Both the position numbers and the translations under genes were made by a program. Below the pieces are notes generated by a model, which ran no database searches, had not been told where the DNA came from, and saw only the letters and a list, made by a program, of their open reading frames with translations. Positions 36,070-44,342 of a stretch of DNA of 56,248 nucleotides are shown here, piece after piece. Positions within the stretch are counted from its first letter, which is position 1; each line of letters begins with the position of its first letter. The DNA is from a virus: positions 1 through 56,248 of the IMG/VR virus record IMGVR_UViG_3300027917_000053; one strand, 5' to 3'.

Positions 36070-36795
36070 TTATGAGTATTCTATGAGTATAGAATCAGTG
36101 AATGGTTTTAAATAATGATCAAAATACCATTCCTTATCTATATCGGTGATCTTTAGTAATCTTACAGTTCCTTCCTTTATATTGACGAAACCGTGTCTTA
36201 CTAAACATACATCGTAAGATTTAGAGTCTTTTGTAGGAATACAAAAAACTCTGATTTTCTCACATTCAAAGAGTTCTTTCTTTATAAAATCTAACTTCTT
36301 AAATATTGCTATTTTACTTAAGAAGTTGATTTCTGCTAATTTTTGATAGAAATTATTTATGCCTTCATATCGTCTAGAAATTCCTTTAACTAAAACCTCG
36401 TCTGAACCACTTTTAATAGCTAAATAGAAATCTCTTCCTGGAGATATTATCAAATCTCGGTATTTAGTACATTTCATTATATCAATCACAGTTCCGAGTT
36501 TTCTAGTAACTATAAAACCATCAAATTGTCTTGTTATTAACTCCTCCTCTTTTTTAACATTATTTTGAGTTAAACACTGGTCAATTATATTTATAACCAT
36601 TGATCTAAGAATCTTAGTCAAATTGGGGTTTTCCCTCTGTAAAAGTCCTATAGCAATGTTTCTTTGTTCCTTTTCCAATGGGATATTACTTACATCATAA
36701 CCTAAAGATATAAGCATATTGTAATTACATTTCTCTATATCATAATTGTATACATCCTTTAAGCAAAGTTTACAGTTTTTATTTATTTCCATCAT
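36070..36795 (-). CDS. Hypothetical protein; C-terminus weakly like family B DNA polymerase thumb
   Basis: Encodes 241 residues. N-terminal CKLCLKD is Cys-containing. The latter part reads FYLAIKSGSDEVLVKGISRR and ends DIDKEWYFDHYLKPFTDSIL. That resembles the strand plus thumb segment and final helix of family B DNA polymerases (YALxxxGKxxxKG... and DYxYYxxxxLxPxLxxIL). No polymerase catalytic motif (DxxSLYP, DTD) is present, so if related it is only a fragment or a separate subunit. Overlaps the next gene by 4 bases. Confidence 0.45.
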   Translation of the reverse strand: MMEINKNCKLCLKDVYNYDIEKCNYNMLISLGYDVSNIPLEKEQRNIAIGLLQRENPNLTKILRSMVINIIDQCLTQNNVKKEEELITRQFDGFIVTRKLGTVIDIMKCTKYRDLIISPGRDFYLAIKSGSDEVLVKGISRRYEGINNFYQKLAEINFLSKIAIFKKLDFIKKELFECEKIRVFCIPTKDSKSYDVCLVRHGFVNIKEGTVRLLKITDIDKEWYFDHYLKPFTDSILIEYS

Positions 36796-37091
36796 TTTGA
36801 CTTTCTAGCTCTAAAAAGCTGGAAAACACAAATAATTACTCTATCAAACCATTCTTTATATGCATAAAACCGCATTTCGTTTTTACGAATAGCTAAATGT
36901 AAACAATAGGGGAGATATTTATCTATACATTCAGTTAATGCTAAGTCTAAATGATAAGAGTTAAAATAGTCAAGTCTCTGATTACTGAACCTATCTATCC
37001 ATTGGTCAAAAGATTTAAATCTCCCTACTGATTTAAAGTAATATAGATAATTATAATAGCTCCTATCAGCTAAGTTTTTTGTTTGGTTCAA
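36792..37091 (-). CDS. Small helical protein, unknown
   Basis: TTG at 37091 is 7 nt after AGGAG and is preferred; a longer frame from a GTG at 37130 would begin inside the terminator hairpin. Encodes 99 residues, Tyr/Phe-rich and helical. It overlaps the following gene start by 4 bases and probably works with it. No family recognised. Confidence 0.5.
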   Translation of the reverse strand: MNQTKNLADRSYYNYLYYFKSVGRFKSFDQWIDRFSNQRLDYFNSYHLDLALTECIDKYLPYCLHLAIRKNEMRFYAYKEWFDRVIICVFQLFRARKSK

Positions 37092-37116
37092 TGAAACACT
37101 CCTATTAAAATAAAGT

Positions 37117-37163
37117 AATGGGATACCCACTAATCAAAACTTACGAAAAGTGAGTATCCCATT
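37117..37163 (-). terminator. Hairpin terminator after the 37199 gene
   Basis: AATGGGATAC (37117-37126) pairs with GTATCCCATT (37154-37163), and an inner CACT/AGTG extends the stem with one mismatch. In the - direction a T-rich tract (ACTTTATTTT) follows. It lies between the 37199 stop and the next gene start. Confidence 0.65.
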
Positions 37164-37198
37164 GGAGGAACATCTATAGAATTATTATTTACGAAAGT

Positions 37199-38050
37199 TT
37201 ACTGAAACATAAAAGCGATGGCATCGTCGATTTGATATAGATGAGCTATATCAAAGATTCCTTCTTGTTTTTTCAATAGAAAGGAAATTACATCTTTGCA
37301 ACTTCTCAGGTCTTTGGATTGACTGGACAACTGAGAATACTTTTTGATGATCAAATCTTCCAATGGTGCCGGATCATCTAATCCAGACAATAATGTGGGA
37401 GAATCCATACTTTTGCAAAGATCCAAGGAAATACTCATATTATCTCCAAACTCCGCTTTATTAAATTTTGCCGTATTCACAGGAATATAAACTTGACCTT
37501 CACTATCAGGAATGACACTAGCGGAGTCAACGGGAATACAAACCGTTGCCATTATTGTAGGAAGACGAACTATGGTTGATTTTTGGGGAAGAGCATGATA
37601 GATTTTGAGAACTCTATCTTCAAGACCATAAATGATAGCAATTCCGGTTGGGAAAATCTTTACATCAATGGGGGAAAGATTTGGAATGAATAGAAGAGTT
37701 GGTTTGCTCAGGATATTTATTTCTCTTCTATCTTCTCCATCATTGGTTTTTCCACCTCTTAAAGCAGGGGTGGTGACGACCACATAATCACTTGGCTCAA
37801 TACCCTGTAATTTCAACCCAACTGTAAAGATTTTTGAGGATTTTGCAACTGAATCTTTATAACTACACCACCAATCGTAAAGGTTGGTAAGTTGGATTGA
37901 AGTTAAGGATGGATTAGGTTCTTTTCCTGTTCCATTTCCTGGGGGTGTAAAAATCTTTGGTTCAAGAATGCTTGTTTCGATGGTTTCTGCTTCAGTTTCC
38001 TGAACTTTTTCATTTTCTACTAAATCATTAATATTAACATTATTATCCAT
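37199..38050 (-). CDS. Hypothetical protein
   Basis: Encodes 283 residues with an AAGGAG site. It has an acidic N-terminus (about 1-35), then a long beta-rich domain (GLKLQGIEPSDYVVV, LLFIPNLSPIDVKIF, VCIPVDSASV) and a helical end. It ends in FMFQ. No family recognised. It has its own leader (about 120 bases) and terminator, so it is probably a separately regulated gene. Confidence 0.6.
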   Translation of the reverse strand: MDNNVNINDLVENEKVQETEAETIETSILEPKIFTPPGNGTGKEPNPSLTSIQLTNLYDWWCSYKDSVAKSSKIFTVGLKLQGIEPSDYVVVTTPALRGGKTNDGEDRREINILSKPTLLFIPNLSPIDVKIFPTGIAIIYGLEDRVLKIYHALPQKSTIVRLPTIMATVCIPVDSASVIPDSEGQVYIPVNTAKFNKAEFGDNMSISLDLCKSMDSPTLLSGLDDPAPLEDLIIKKYSQLSSQSKDLRSCKDVISFLLKKQEGIFDIAHLYQIDDAIAFMFQ

Positions 38051-38150
38051 TAGTTTTTTTCTCCTTTAAGTTTGACTTTTCTCTCCCTTTTTATTACTTT
38101 TTTTATTAATTTATCATATCTCACCCCCTTCTTATATATATTTATGTATT

Positions 38151-38170
38151 AGTCCGAAAGGACTTTCGAT
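38151..38170 (-). terminator. Short repeated hairpin AGTCC-GGACT, copy 2
   Basis: Same element as at 20210-20230 with a TTTC loop, sited 9 bases past the stop of the 38179 gene. Followed on the - strand by an AT-rich ATATATATA tract and a long leader to the next gene. Two copies at 3' ends suggest a terminator or RNA-processing signal. Confidence 0.4.
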
Positions 38171-38178
38171 TTTTTAGT

Positions 38179-38649
38179 TTAGAATCTAGATTCTAAGATC
38201 CGCTCAACTTTTCTCAACCATTTCAAATAATTATCTATTCTTGTTATTATTATATTATAATCAGTCCCATTTGTACTGGGGTATGGGCATCTTTCTCCTA
38301 CTTCTAATTTCGCTAAACATTTTTCACAGAAATAACTCCCTCCACAATGTTTCATAGCATGTTCGCAAAGAGGAGATAAACGATGTCCATAACGAATTCT
38401 AAAAATTTCAGTCCTTAGTTTACCTTTTTTATTTCTTGAAACTTCCCGTACTAAAATCTTATCGTTAGTGTCAAATCTGAATTGACCAACTTTTTGTGGT
38501 CCAAGAAGGTCTTTAGCAATACTTTTATTGACTTCCCAAAATTTCCTAGTTTTTCTGATTAAATCTAGAGTTTTTTGTATGGCGGTATACTTTTCAGAAA
38601 TCATGGATTCTGTCAACTCTACCTGCTTTTTAGTTGGAACTCTATACAT
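38179..38649 (-). CDS. Zinc-binding-type hypothetical protein
   Basis: Encodes 156 residues. A cluster of Cys and His (CEHAMKHCGGSYFCEKCLAKL and a later RCPYP) suggests a structural zinc site in the second half; the first half is basic and helical. No enzyme motif. It could be an RNA- or DNA-binding protein; it lies next to the RRM protein gene on the same strand. Confidence 0.55.
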   Translation of the reverse strand: MYRVPTKKQVELTESMISEKYTAIQKTLDLIRKTRKFWEVNKSIAKDLLGPQKVGQFRFDTNDKILVREVSRNKKGKLRTEIFRIRYGHRLSPLCEHAMKHCGGSYFCEKCLAKLEVGERCPYPSTNGTDYNIIITRIDNYLKWLRKVERILESRF

Positions 38650-38675
38650 TTAGTCTTCCTTTTCTCTGGTGAAGT

Positions 38676-38721
38676 AGAGAAAGCGGGAAGGGAAAATAAT
38701 CTCCCTCCCCCTTTTCTCTCT
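38676..38721 (-). terminator. Hairpin after RRM gene
   Basis: The - strand segment from 38721 to 38676 folds into a purine/pyrimidine stem of about 17 pairs with a short AT loop. It lies 21 bases past the RRM stop and could end or stabilise that short transcript. Confidence 0.55.
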
Positions 38722-38742
38722 AAAAATTAGGATTGAGTCAGA

Positions 38743-38979
38743 CTATCTCTTAGGTCTGGCCTTATCTATACGTAGGGACCTTCCTAAAAATTTCACTCCA
38801 TTTAAATCTTTAATGACTTTATCAGCTTCTTCTGGAGTGGAAAATTCTATAAAACCAAATCCTTTATCACTAAAAAGATTAACGGATTTAACGGTATATT
38901 CCGAAAGTAAATCCTGGATATCGGCCTCTTTAGTTTCATAGTTAAGGTTACCAATATAGACTTTTGAATCCTGAGACAT
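38743..38979 (-). CDS. Small RRM RNA-binding protein
   Basis: Encodes 78 residues, a single RNA recognition motif. RNP2 is VYIGNL (about 7-12) and RNP1 is KGFGFIEF (about 40-47), with the aromatic residues that stack on RNA. The closing LRIDKARPKR gives a basic tail. Such short RRM proteins are common in cyanobacteria and some other bacteria but uncommon in phages. AAGGAG ribosome site. It may bind phage mRNAs or the hairpin-rich RNAs noted elsewhere; this is inference. Confidence 0.92.
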   Translation of the reverse strand: MSQDSKVYIGNLNYETKEADIQDLLSEYTVKSVNLFSDKGFGFIEFSTPEEADKVIKDLNGVKFLGRSLRIDKARPKR

Positions 38980-39015
38980 TATAGAAACTCCTTTTACTTA
39001 AAAATGGTTAGAAAT

Positions 39016-40365
39016 TTAGGAGAGAATGACTCCTAAAGTCTCTGCCAACATTTTAAGTATGTTCAGAGTTTTCTCCGGGTCATCTCCAAGATACGATTTC
39101 AAATCTTTAACTAATGAACGAATTTTGGTCTTTTTCTCATTATTAGACCTAATCCAATCTTTATCCACCTTTTTCATATAACCCATTAATTGAGTATAGA
39201 AAAAGATTGAAGATGACTCGGTAAAAATATCCACTCCCTGAGGAATACTCATATCAAATACCTGCTCAATCTCTTCTTTAGTCCGATCAGGAAAATCTCC
39301 CTCGGTCGGTTTGAGTGGAGCAGGTAATGGTTTTCCTTTTTCTGGAGGTCCAATCTTTCCTTTTCCTTGATAATCTCTCTTATAGATTGCTATGGATTTT
39401 TCAAGGTCAATGGGACTAAATACACCCTTAACTATATACTGGAAAGATTTCGGCTTGTCGGGATTCTCTCGTTTTATAAATTTATGAAAACAAGGAGAAT
39501 CTTTAACTTCAGAAAGAGCAATTAAAGCCCTACAGATTAAAAAAATCGGACTTACTGAACACCCAATGTCCTTAGCAATCTCTTTTGGAGTAGTTGCTTT
39601 ATTGAGGTTCTTTCTTGACCATATTACAAAAGCTTGATTAATACTCACACCAGCGTAATCACCTGTTTTAGGTTTTGGTGCACCAGACATTCTTTTACTC
39701 CTTTCATCCCTCCCCTCTTTTTCATCTCCGACCCTAAACATAATATGAGGTCTATACCACTTATTTCTAGGGTTATGCTTTTCCTCAATCGCTTTCAACT
39801 TTTGTTCCAGAGAAAGAAGGGATACCTTTTCTTCCTCATTTAAATCTCTTGAGCCTAATTTCTTTTTCAGATAATTTGCCTCAAAAGTATCTAAACTGAG
39901 TCCACACAATGCGATATCAACCTCATCGAATTTCTTTCCCAAAGACAAACGATAAAGTTTAACATCACCGTCTCTATAAACTTCCAAAAGCCCAACTTTC
40001 TCTAACTTCAGAAGCGCTAATGAAACTTTACTCCTTATTTCCTGGAGTGAGAATTGCTCCCAATCCCCTACATTAATCAAAAGAGTAATCGACCTTAAAT
40101 CAAAAGGTGAAAGGTTTCGACTTGAAAAGAAAACACAAATCTTTGCTATAGATCTCTCAAAACCAGTAACTTGTCCAGGAAAACTAGTACTTTCTTTTTC
40201 CGGAACATGCAAACCTAGTTTACTAATGATTGGAGATTTCCTTCTTTTAACCTCAGAATGTATAACTCCAGGTAAATCTGAGGCAAACTTCTTTTTTTGA
40301 TACTCATTAACAGAAAGAACCTCGCCTTCTCCTGTGGTTATAGTTACATCTTTTAAATCTCCCAT
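39016..40365 (-). CDS. Protein with two winged-helix-like regions
   Basis: Encodes 449 residues, AAGGGG site. Residues about 70-150 (FERSIAKICVFF through KVGLLEVYRDGDVKLYRLS) and about 245-310 (INQAFVIWSRKNLNKATTPKEIAKDIGCS, given as separate segments) look like winged helices. A Pro/Lys-rich linker follows. This pattern suggests a DNA-binding regulator or replication-initiation-like protein, but no family signature was recognised. Confidence 0.5.
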   Translation of the reverse strand: MGDLKDVTITTGEGEVLSVNEYQKKKFASDLPGVIHSEVKRRKSPIISKLGLHVPEKESTSFPGQVTGFERSIAKICVFFSSRNLSPFDLRSITLLINVGDWEQFSLQEIRSKVSLALLKLEKVGLLEVYRDGDVKLYRLSLGKKFDEVDIALCGLSLDTFEANYLKKKLGSRDLNEEEKVSLLSLEQKLKAIEEKHNPRNKWYRPHIMFRVGDEKEGRDERSKRMSGAPKPKTGDYAGVSINQAFVIWSRKNLNKATTPKEIAKDIGCSVSPIFLICRALIALSEVKDSPCFHKFIKRENPDKPKSFQYIVKGVFSPIDLEKSIAIYKRDYQGKGKIGPPEKGKPLPAPLKPTEGDFPDRTKEEIEQVFDMSIPQGVDIFTESSSIFFYTQLMGYMKKVDKDWIRSNNEKKTKIRSLVKDLKSYLGDDPEKTLNILKMLAETLGVILS

Positions 40366-40461
40366 TTCTCGTACCCCTTAGAAAAAAGATTACTTAGCAA
40401 AATATCAAGTTATCATTAATAAGCATACCTCCTTCTTTACTTCTTAGTAAAACCATTAGAA

Positions 40462-41463
40462 TTAGGTAAAATCGAATGGACAATTAGATGGATTTTTACT
40501 CAATAAATTCCTTGCTTTTAAAAACGGGGGAGCATTTTTCCAAACTTCAACCATACTTCTTTTACTTATATCAACTCCCCACTCATCGTGATCAGCAAAT
40601 GAACAAGGCATAAATTTCAAGTCTGGACTTATATAAGCAGACTTCCTTCCTGCTTCACAAGTGTCTAAAAAAACTTGCTCTTTCTTAGTAAAATTTAACT
40701 TTAAAGACATAATTTTATTTACTAAACATGAGTCCATTCCCAACTTAAAAGGACTCTTAGATTCTCTCAAACCAGCAAGGAAAAGTTTTATCTTATCATC
40801 ACTTGGAACTAGGTGAATAAGATTTTTTCCTCTTCCTTGGGGTTTGAAAAGAAGAAAAATAACTGCGTTAAGTTTATCTCGGTTAACTTTTTTATTCCAG
40901 ACGTCTTCACCTTTAGCAATTTGTATACACTTGTCAACTGATTCTGAAGTTACTACTATATGTATATTAGTTTTCATTTCATATGACTGAAGTAACTTAA
41001 TTGCTTCAAAAGTGAAATCTTTACTATAATCAGAAACCGCTACCGCTCCACAAAATTCCTTCGCAATCTCAACTTTTTCCTTAGTTAATTTTCTCCCGCT
41101 TGTAGTGAAATTAGGAACTACTTCGTTTTCCCTACAATAAGAAACTATTTCTTTATAATGTTCATGGAGTTCTGGATCTCCCCTCCCTCCAAGAGCACAT
41201 TGGTTTACGAGTTTTTTAGTCTCATTTATAATTCTTTTAAAACCATCCAAAGTCATATTTGGTTGGTCTTTATCTCCTTGATAACATATAGAGCATTTAT
41301 TTTCACAATGACCCATTATTCCAATATCTAGCATACATGGAAAATAGAGACTAAATGGGTCTTCATGACCATTTATTCCTGAAGTTATTTCCATCCCAGT
41401 TTCAGTATCGAATAGAATGATATAGTTTTTATTTGCTATAGTTTTTATCATTTTATTTTTCAT
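40462..41463 (-). CDS. Radical SAM protein with SPASM-like C-terminus
   Basis: Encodes 333 residues. CENKCSICYQ is the CxxxCxxC iron-sulfur site (about 53-60), and a GGRGDPELH segment fits the SAM-binding GGE-type region. The C-terminal Cys residues (DTCEAGRKSAYI, FMPCSF and NCPFDF) resemble a SPASM/twitch auxiliary cluster. Such enzymes often modify peptides. Its partner genes are two small proteins directly upstream. The start is uncertain between ATG 41463 and an internal ATG at 41451. It is not a QueE type. Confidence 0.8.
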   Translation of the reverse strand: MKNKMIKTIANKNYIILFDTETGMEITSGINGHEDPFSLYFPCMLDIGIMGHCENKCSICYQGDKDQPNMTLDGFKRIINETKKLVNQCALGGRGDPELHEHYKEIVSYCRENEVVPNFTTSGRKLTKEKVEIAKEFCGAVAVSDYSKDFTFEAIKLLQSYEMKTNIHIVVTSESVDKCIQIAKGEDVWNKKVNRDKLNAVIFLLFKPQGRGKNLIHLVPSDDKIKLFLAGLRESKSPFKLGMDSCLVNKIMSLKLNFTKKEQVFLDTCEAGRKSAYISPDLKFMPCSFADHDEWGVDISKRSMVEVWKNAPPFLKARNLLSKNPSNCPFDFT

Positions 41464-41470
41464 TTCCTTT

Positions 41471-41851
41471 CTATGTTTGTACTGAAAAAAATCTGTTGGT
41501 GTCTACTACGTAAGCCAAAGCACATAGTATTTTGATGTCTTTTACTTCAGGAACATCATCTAATTCGTCCATTACTTTTTTAGCATGGATAAATTTAATA
41601 TACATAGGCATATGTTTAAAAACCATATCTGATTCCTCATCATCTTCAACTCTAACATCTTCATTGATTTCAAAATAGTCTTGAATCCCCCTACTATATA
41701 AATCAATTATGACTTTTTTGGCTTTAAGAGTTGGTGGAGTTTGTATGCCTTTTTCCATACATAACTCTGATATTAGATTTATAAAACCTTTTTCATCTTT
41801 TATGTTATCAGAGCATTTTATAAAAACTCTATATGTCAAGATGGTTGCCAC
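41471..41851 (-). CDS. Small protein paired with radical SAM enzyme
   Basis: Encodes 126 residues from a GTG start with GGGGGA upstream, overlapping the end of the previous gene's ribosome-site region. It shares an outline with the 41853 gene (an initial YRVFIKC strand, a centre rich in acidic residues, a PPTL..., KHMPMYIKFIH and KVMDELDDVPEVKDIKIL ending), so the pair is probably paralogous. Possible substrate or chaperone of the radical SAM enzyme; no precursor motif is evident. Confidence 0.6.
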   Translation of the reverse strand: MATILTYRVFIKCSDNIKDEKGFINLISELCMEKGIQTPPTLKAKKVIIDLYSRGIQDYFEINEDVRVEDDEESDMVFKHMPMYIKFIHAKKVMDELDDVPEVKDIKILCALAYVVDTNRFFSVQT

Positions 41852-41852
41852 T

Positions 41853-42164
41853 TTATTTTTCCCCCTCTTCTTGAATTGCTAAACTGATGTCTTTAATAGA
41901 TTTTACCTCTCCAAGTCTCCCCAAAGTCTTCATTGATATTAAAAGGCTCATATAAGGAGGAGTTCTATCAATGTCCAATTCCTCCATTTCAATTTCTTCT
42001 CTCACTTGGAAGGTATTTGGCTTATGTTCTTTTGAGATGGTAACTGTCCTATGGTGACTTATTTCTCTATTAAAAGTTTTACAAATATCAAGGAATAAAG
42101 TAGTAAAATCTTGCCATGATAGATCATCTTTAGTTTTCACATTCAGAACATATTTATACCTCAT
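41853..42164 (-). CDS. Small protein, paralog of 41471 gene
   Basis: Encodes 103 residues, AAGGAGG site. KYVLNVKTKDD, a middle VREEIEMEELDIDRTPPYMSLL and a LGRLGEVKSIKDISLAI ending parallel the next gene. The two genes and the radical SAM gene form one operon downstream of the hairpin region at 42.2-42.6 kb. Confidence 0.6.
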   Translation of the reverse strand: MRYKYVLNVKTKDDLSWQDFTTLFLDICKTFNREISHHRTVTISKEHKPNTFQVREEIEMEELDIDRTPPYMSLLISMKTLGRLGEVKSIKDISLAIQEEGEK

Positions 42165-42189
42165 TCTTTTTTTAACCTCCTTCTATTTA

Positions 42190-42570
42190 AGGTTATGGTT
42201 ATGGATATAGGTAGAGATGGGGGAGTAAATCCATTAGGATTTTTAAACTCCCCCACTTTACCCTGTTTAAAAATTTATGGAGTTGTACTCAAAGAGAGGA
42301 ATAATCGCATAAACCTCTCCTCAAGATTTGAGACTTTATAATAGGTAAAGATGGGAGAATACCTATCAACGTAATATTCTCCCACTTTAACCTAGCCAGA
42401 GTAAGAAAACCCAAAACAATATAACTAAACCCATATCATGGAAGGTGATAAGAAATGATACTTCCTGACATGATAAAGTGACCAATAATGAATATTAGTC
42501 AGTAAGGGAAGAGAAACCCCCTGGCATATTTCTCTCCGAATAATCCAGGAACCCAACCTGGATTATTTTC
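42190..42570 (+). ncRNA. Candidate structured RNA, six hairpins with + strand terminator
   Basis: Consecutive hairpins: TGGGGGAGT/ACTCCCCCA (42218-42255, inner AAATCC/GGATTT), CTCAAAGAGAGG with CCTCTC/TTTGAG (42288-42332), TGGGAGAAT/ATTCTCCCA (42352-42384), TATCATG/CATGATA with inner GAAG/CTTC (42434-42475), AGAGAAA/TTTCTCT (42510-42535) and AATAATCCAGG/CCTGGATTATT (42539-42567). The last is followed by TTTTC only on the + strand, like an intrinsic terminator. The first and third are copies of one element (flanks TAGGTAxAGATGGG and CCCACTTTA). Flanking genes are all - strand. No known family. Confidence 0.5.
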
Positions 42571-42670
42571 GTAGAAAAAATAGATAAATAAAAAATTCCT
42601 TACAATAAAGTGACAAACCTTTTCTTAATAACCGTTAATTAATATATATAGTATGTTAAAACTTTTCCAA

Positions 42671-42970
42671 TTAGGAAGCGGGATCTACAAGTTCAAAATC
42701 GGTTCCCACCAAGTCTACGGCATCACTCGTCCACTCCCAAAAAGTCATTTTATCTCCGCCTTCCTCCTTGGACTCATCTTCGTTGAAGTTTACATAACCT
42801 GACTCGTGGGCCTTTAAAAGCAAGTCTTTTGTTTCGGCGAAAAGAGGATGAATTTCTTCATCAAAACCTTCCAACGTTTCTATATCTTCGAGTTCAGAAA
42901 TCTCAGTTAAATTATCATTCAACTTCTTTAACTCCTCTTTTGACATCCTTTCCATTGTTTCCACTGACAT
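42671..42970 (-). CDS. Small acidic protein
   Basis: Encodes 99 residues, highly acidic (Glu/Asp-rich throughout), AAAGGAG site. Mostly helical N-terminus (MERMSKEELKKLNDNLTEI), then an acidic tail with EWTSDAVDLVGTDF. DNA-mimic or anti-host roles are possible from charge alone, but nothing specific supports them. Lies just upstream of the hairpin region on the - strand. Confidence 0.6.
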   Translation of the reverse strand: MSVETMERMSKEELKKLNDNLTEISELEDIETLEGFDEEIHPLFAETKDLLLKAHESGYVNFNEDESKEEGGDKMTFWEWTSDAVDLVGTDFELVDPAS

Positions 42971-43025
42971 AAAATACTCCTTTCTTAACTTTTCAAAACC
43001 ATAAAATAAGTCACTTTATTGTAAG

Positions 43026-43448
43026 CTATCCAGTATTGACTTCAGTTGAATGACATTCCAGTGTTCCTTCAAACGGGGTATGTAAAAATAACTCAGCGGT
43101 TTTCTTTTTAAATTCACCAAAGGTTTCGTCTTCTCTCATATTCCAAGGAGATCTTCCAATAAATACCGAACTCATTCCCCCCGAAACTATACAATCAAAA
43201 CCTAAAGTGTTACAATAATTATGTAAAGCCATTTCAGAAAGTTCATAATCTTTACAAAATTCAGAAAACCCTTTGAATTTAATAAGATACCCCTCTCCTT
43301 CAATGCGTACTCTAAAAGCAATAGAATATAAATATATGAATTTCATTATCTCAGAATTCTCAAATATTTTCTCATCTGCGATAACCATACCATAAGCGCA
43401 AAAAACTTCAGTTGAACTATTTGTTATAAAAGAAACTTTTACAAACAT
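43026..43448 (-). CDS. NSSS-motif and IGxxPW-family protein
   Basis: Encodes 140 residues; GGAG site. The start MFVKVSFITNSSTEVFCAYG carries the FxTNSS-type N-terminus found in many uncharacterised bacterial and phage proteins. The C-terminal FIGRSPWNMREDETFGEF is the same unit as in the 27-29 kb family. So the cluster combines a short N-terminal motif with the shared C-terminal domain. Function unknown. Confidence 0.7.
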   Translation of the reverse strand: MFVKVSFITNSSTEVFCAYGMVIADEKIFENSEIMKFIYLYSIAFRVRIEGEGYLIKFKGFSEFCKDYELSEMALHNYCNTLGFDCIVSGGMSSVFIGRSPWNMREDETFGEFKKKTAELFLHTPFEGTLECHSTEVNTG

Positions 43449-43449
43449 T

Positions 43450-43905
43450 TTAATACTCCACTCTTTCGTCTATAGCATATGGTTTTACAGTTATTCCTAA
43501 GAGACTTTTTAACTTTTTCTGGACTTTATCTCTAAATTCTACTCCCGTTTCATCATTCCCTATTTTAAAAGGATTCATCCCAATAAAGATCTCTCCATAA
43601 GTATTTACGATACTTTCCATCCCAAAAATAGCACGAATCATCGATTCTGTTGAATTTATAAGTACTGAATTATGACCTTTAGTATTATCTAAAAGATCAT
43701 TCATAGAAACAAAATCAGAACCTTTCCATGATCCATCGGTCTGAGGAAATTTTCCTACTTCCCGATATGGAGAGCATAAATAATACACATATACTAAGAT
43801 ATGGATATTATTCATTAGTAAGAAGTTACTAAATTTTACTTCAATACCATATACACAAAAGTTAGTGGAAGAACTATTAGTTACAAAATCAAGTTTAGTT
43901 TTCAT
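43450..43905 (-). CDS. NSSS-motif and IGxxPF-family protein
   Basis: Encodes 151 residues: DFVTNSSSTNFCVYG at the N-terminus, an extended middle, and EIFIGMNPFKIGNDETGVEF near the C-terminus. Start overlaps the previous stop by 11 bases. Same domain layout as the flanking genes; unknown function. Confidence 0.7.
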   Translation of the reverse strand: MKTKLDFVTNSSSTNFCVYGIEVKFSNFLLMNNIHILVYVYYLCSPYREVGKFPQTDGSWKGSDFVSMNDLLDNTKGHNSVLINSTESMIRAIFGMESIVNTYGEIFIGMNPFKIGNDETGVEFRDKVQKKLKSLLGITVKPYAIDERVEY

Positions 43906-44317
43906 AATAACTCACCAATTCACCGATCTCTTTAAACTCGAAATCAGAATTTAACACTTCTTTTATTGAATCATAAACTCTTAACCGAAATTCCTTTCCT
44001 GTTTCATTATCCCCAATATCGAATGGACTCACTCCTATATAAACCATCATATTACTATACTCTGAAAAAAGATCATATTTAAGTTTTAGAAGCGACTTTA
44101 TTCCAATCACCATATTTCTCCTATTTGTAGGACATGTGAAAGTTTCTTTAGAAGGAAAGTCGACTCCTGTTCTCCTAGAAGTATAAGAAAAACGAAAATC
44201 TCTTAGAGGAATGAGAGGATTTACTATATAAGAAATATAAACAAAATCGTCCATATTTTCTATTTCTAAAAACTTTTGAATATCTATTTTAGTTCCAAGA
44301 ATAATAACAGCTTTCAT
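43895..44317 (-). CDS. IGxxPF-family protein lacking NSSS motif
   Basis: Encodes 140 residues. It keeps VYIGVSPFDIGDNETGKEF and a closing region with LVSYYEN but its N-terminus (MKAVIILGTKIDIQKFL) has no NSSS motif. AGGAGG is 14-15 nt before the ATG, a long spacing. It is therefore the same family with a replaced or decayed N-terminus. Confidence 0.65.
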   Translation of the reverse strand: MKAVIILGTKIDIQKFLEIENMDDFVYISYIVNPLIPLRDFRFSYTSRRTGVDFPSKETFTCPTNRRNMVIGIKSLLKLKYDLFSEYSNMMVYIGVSPFDIGDNETGKEFRLRVYDSIKEVLNSDFEFKEIGELVSYYEN

Positions 44318-44342
44318 TTCGTCGATGGTAATCCTCCTTTAT

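Noticed and set aside
40462-41463. QueE (7-carboxy-7-deazaguanine synthase) to match FolE2
   Set aside because: The protein is longer than QueE and has SPASM-like C-terminal Cys; no QueE-specific features are seen.
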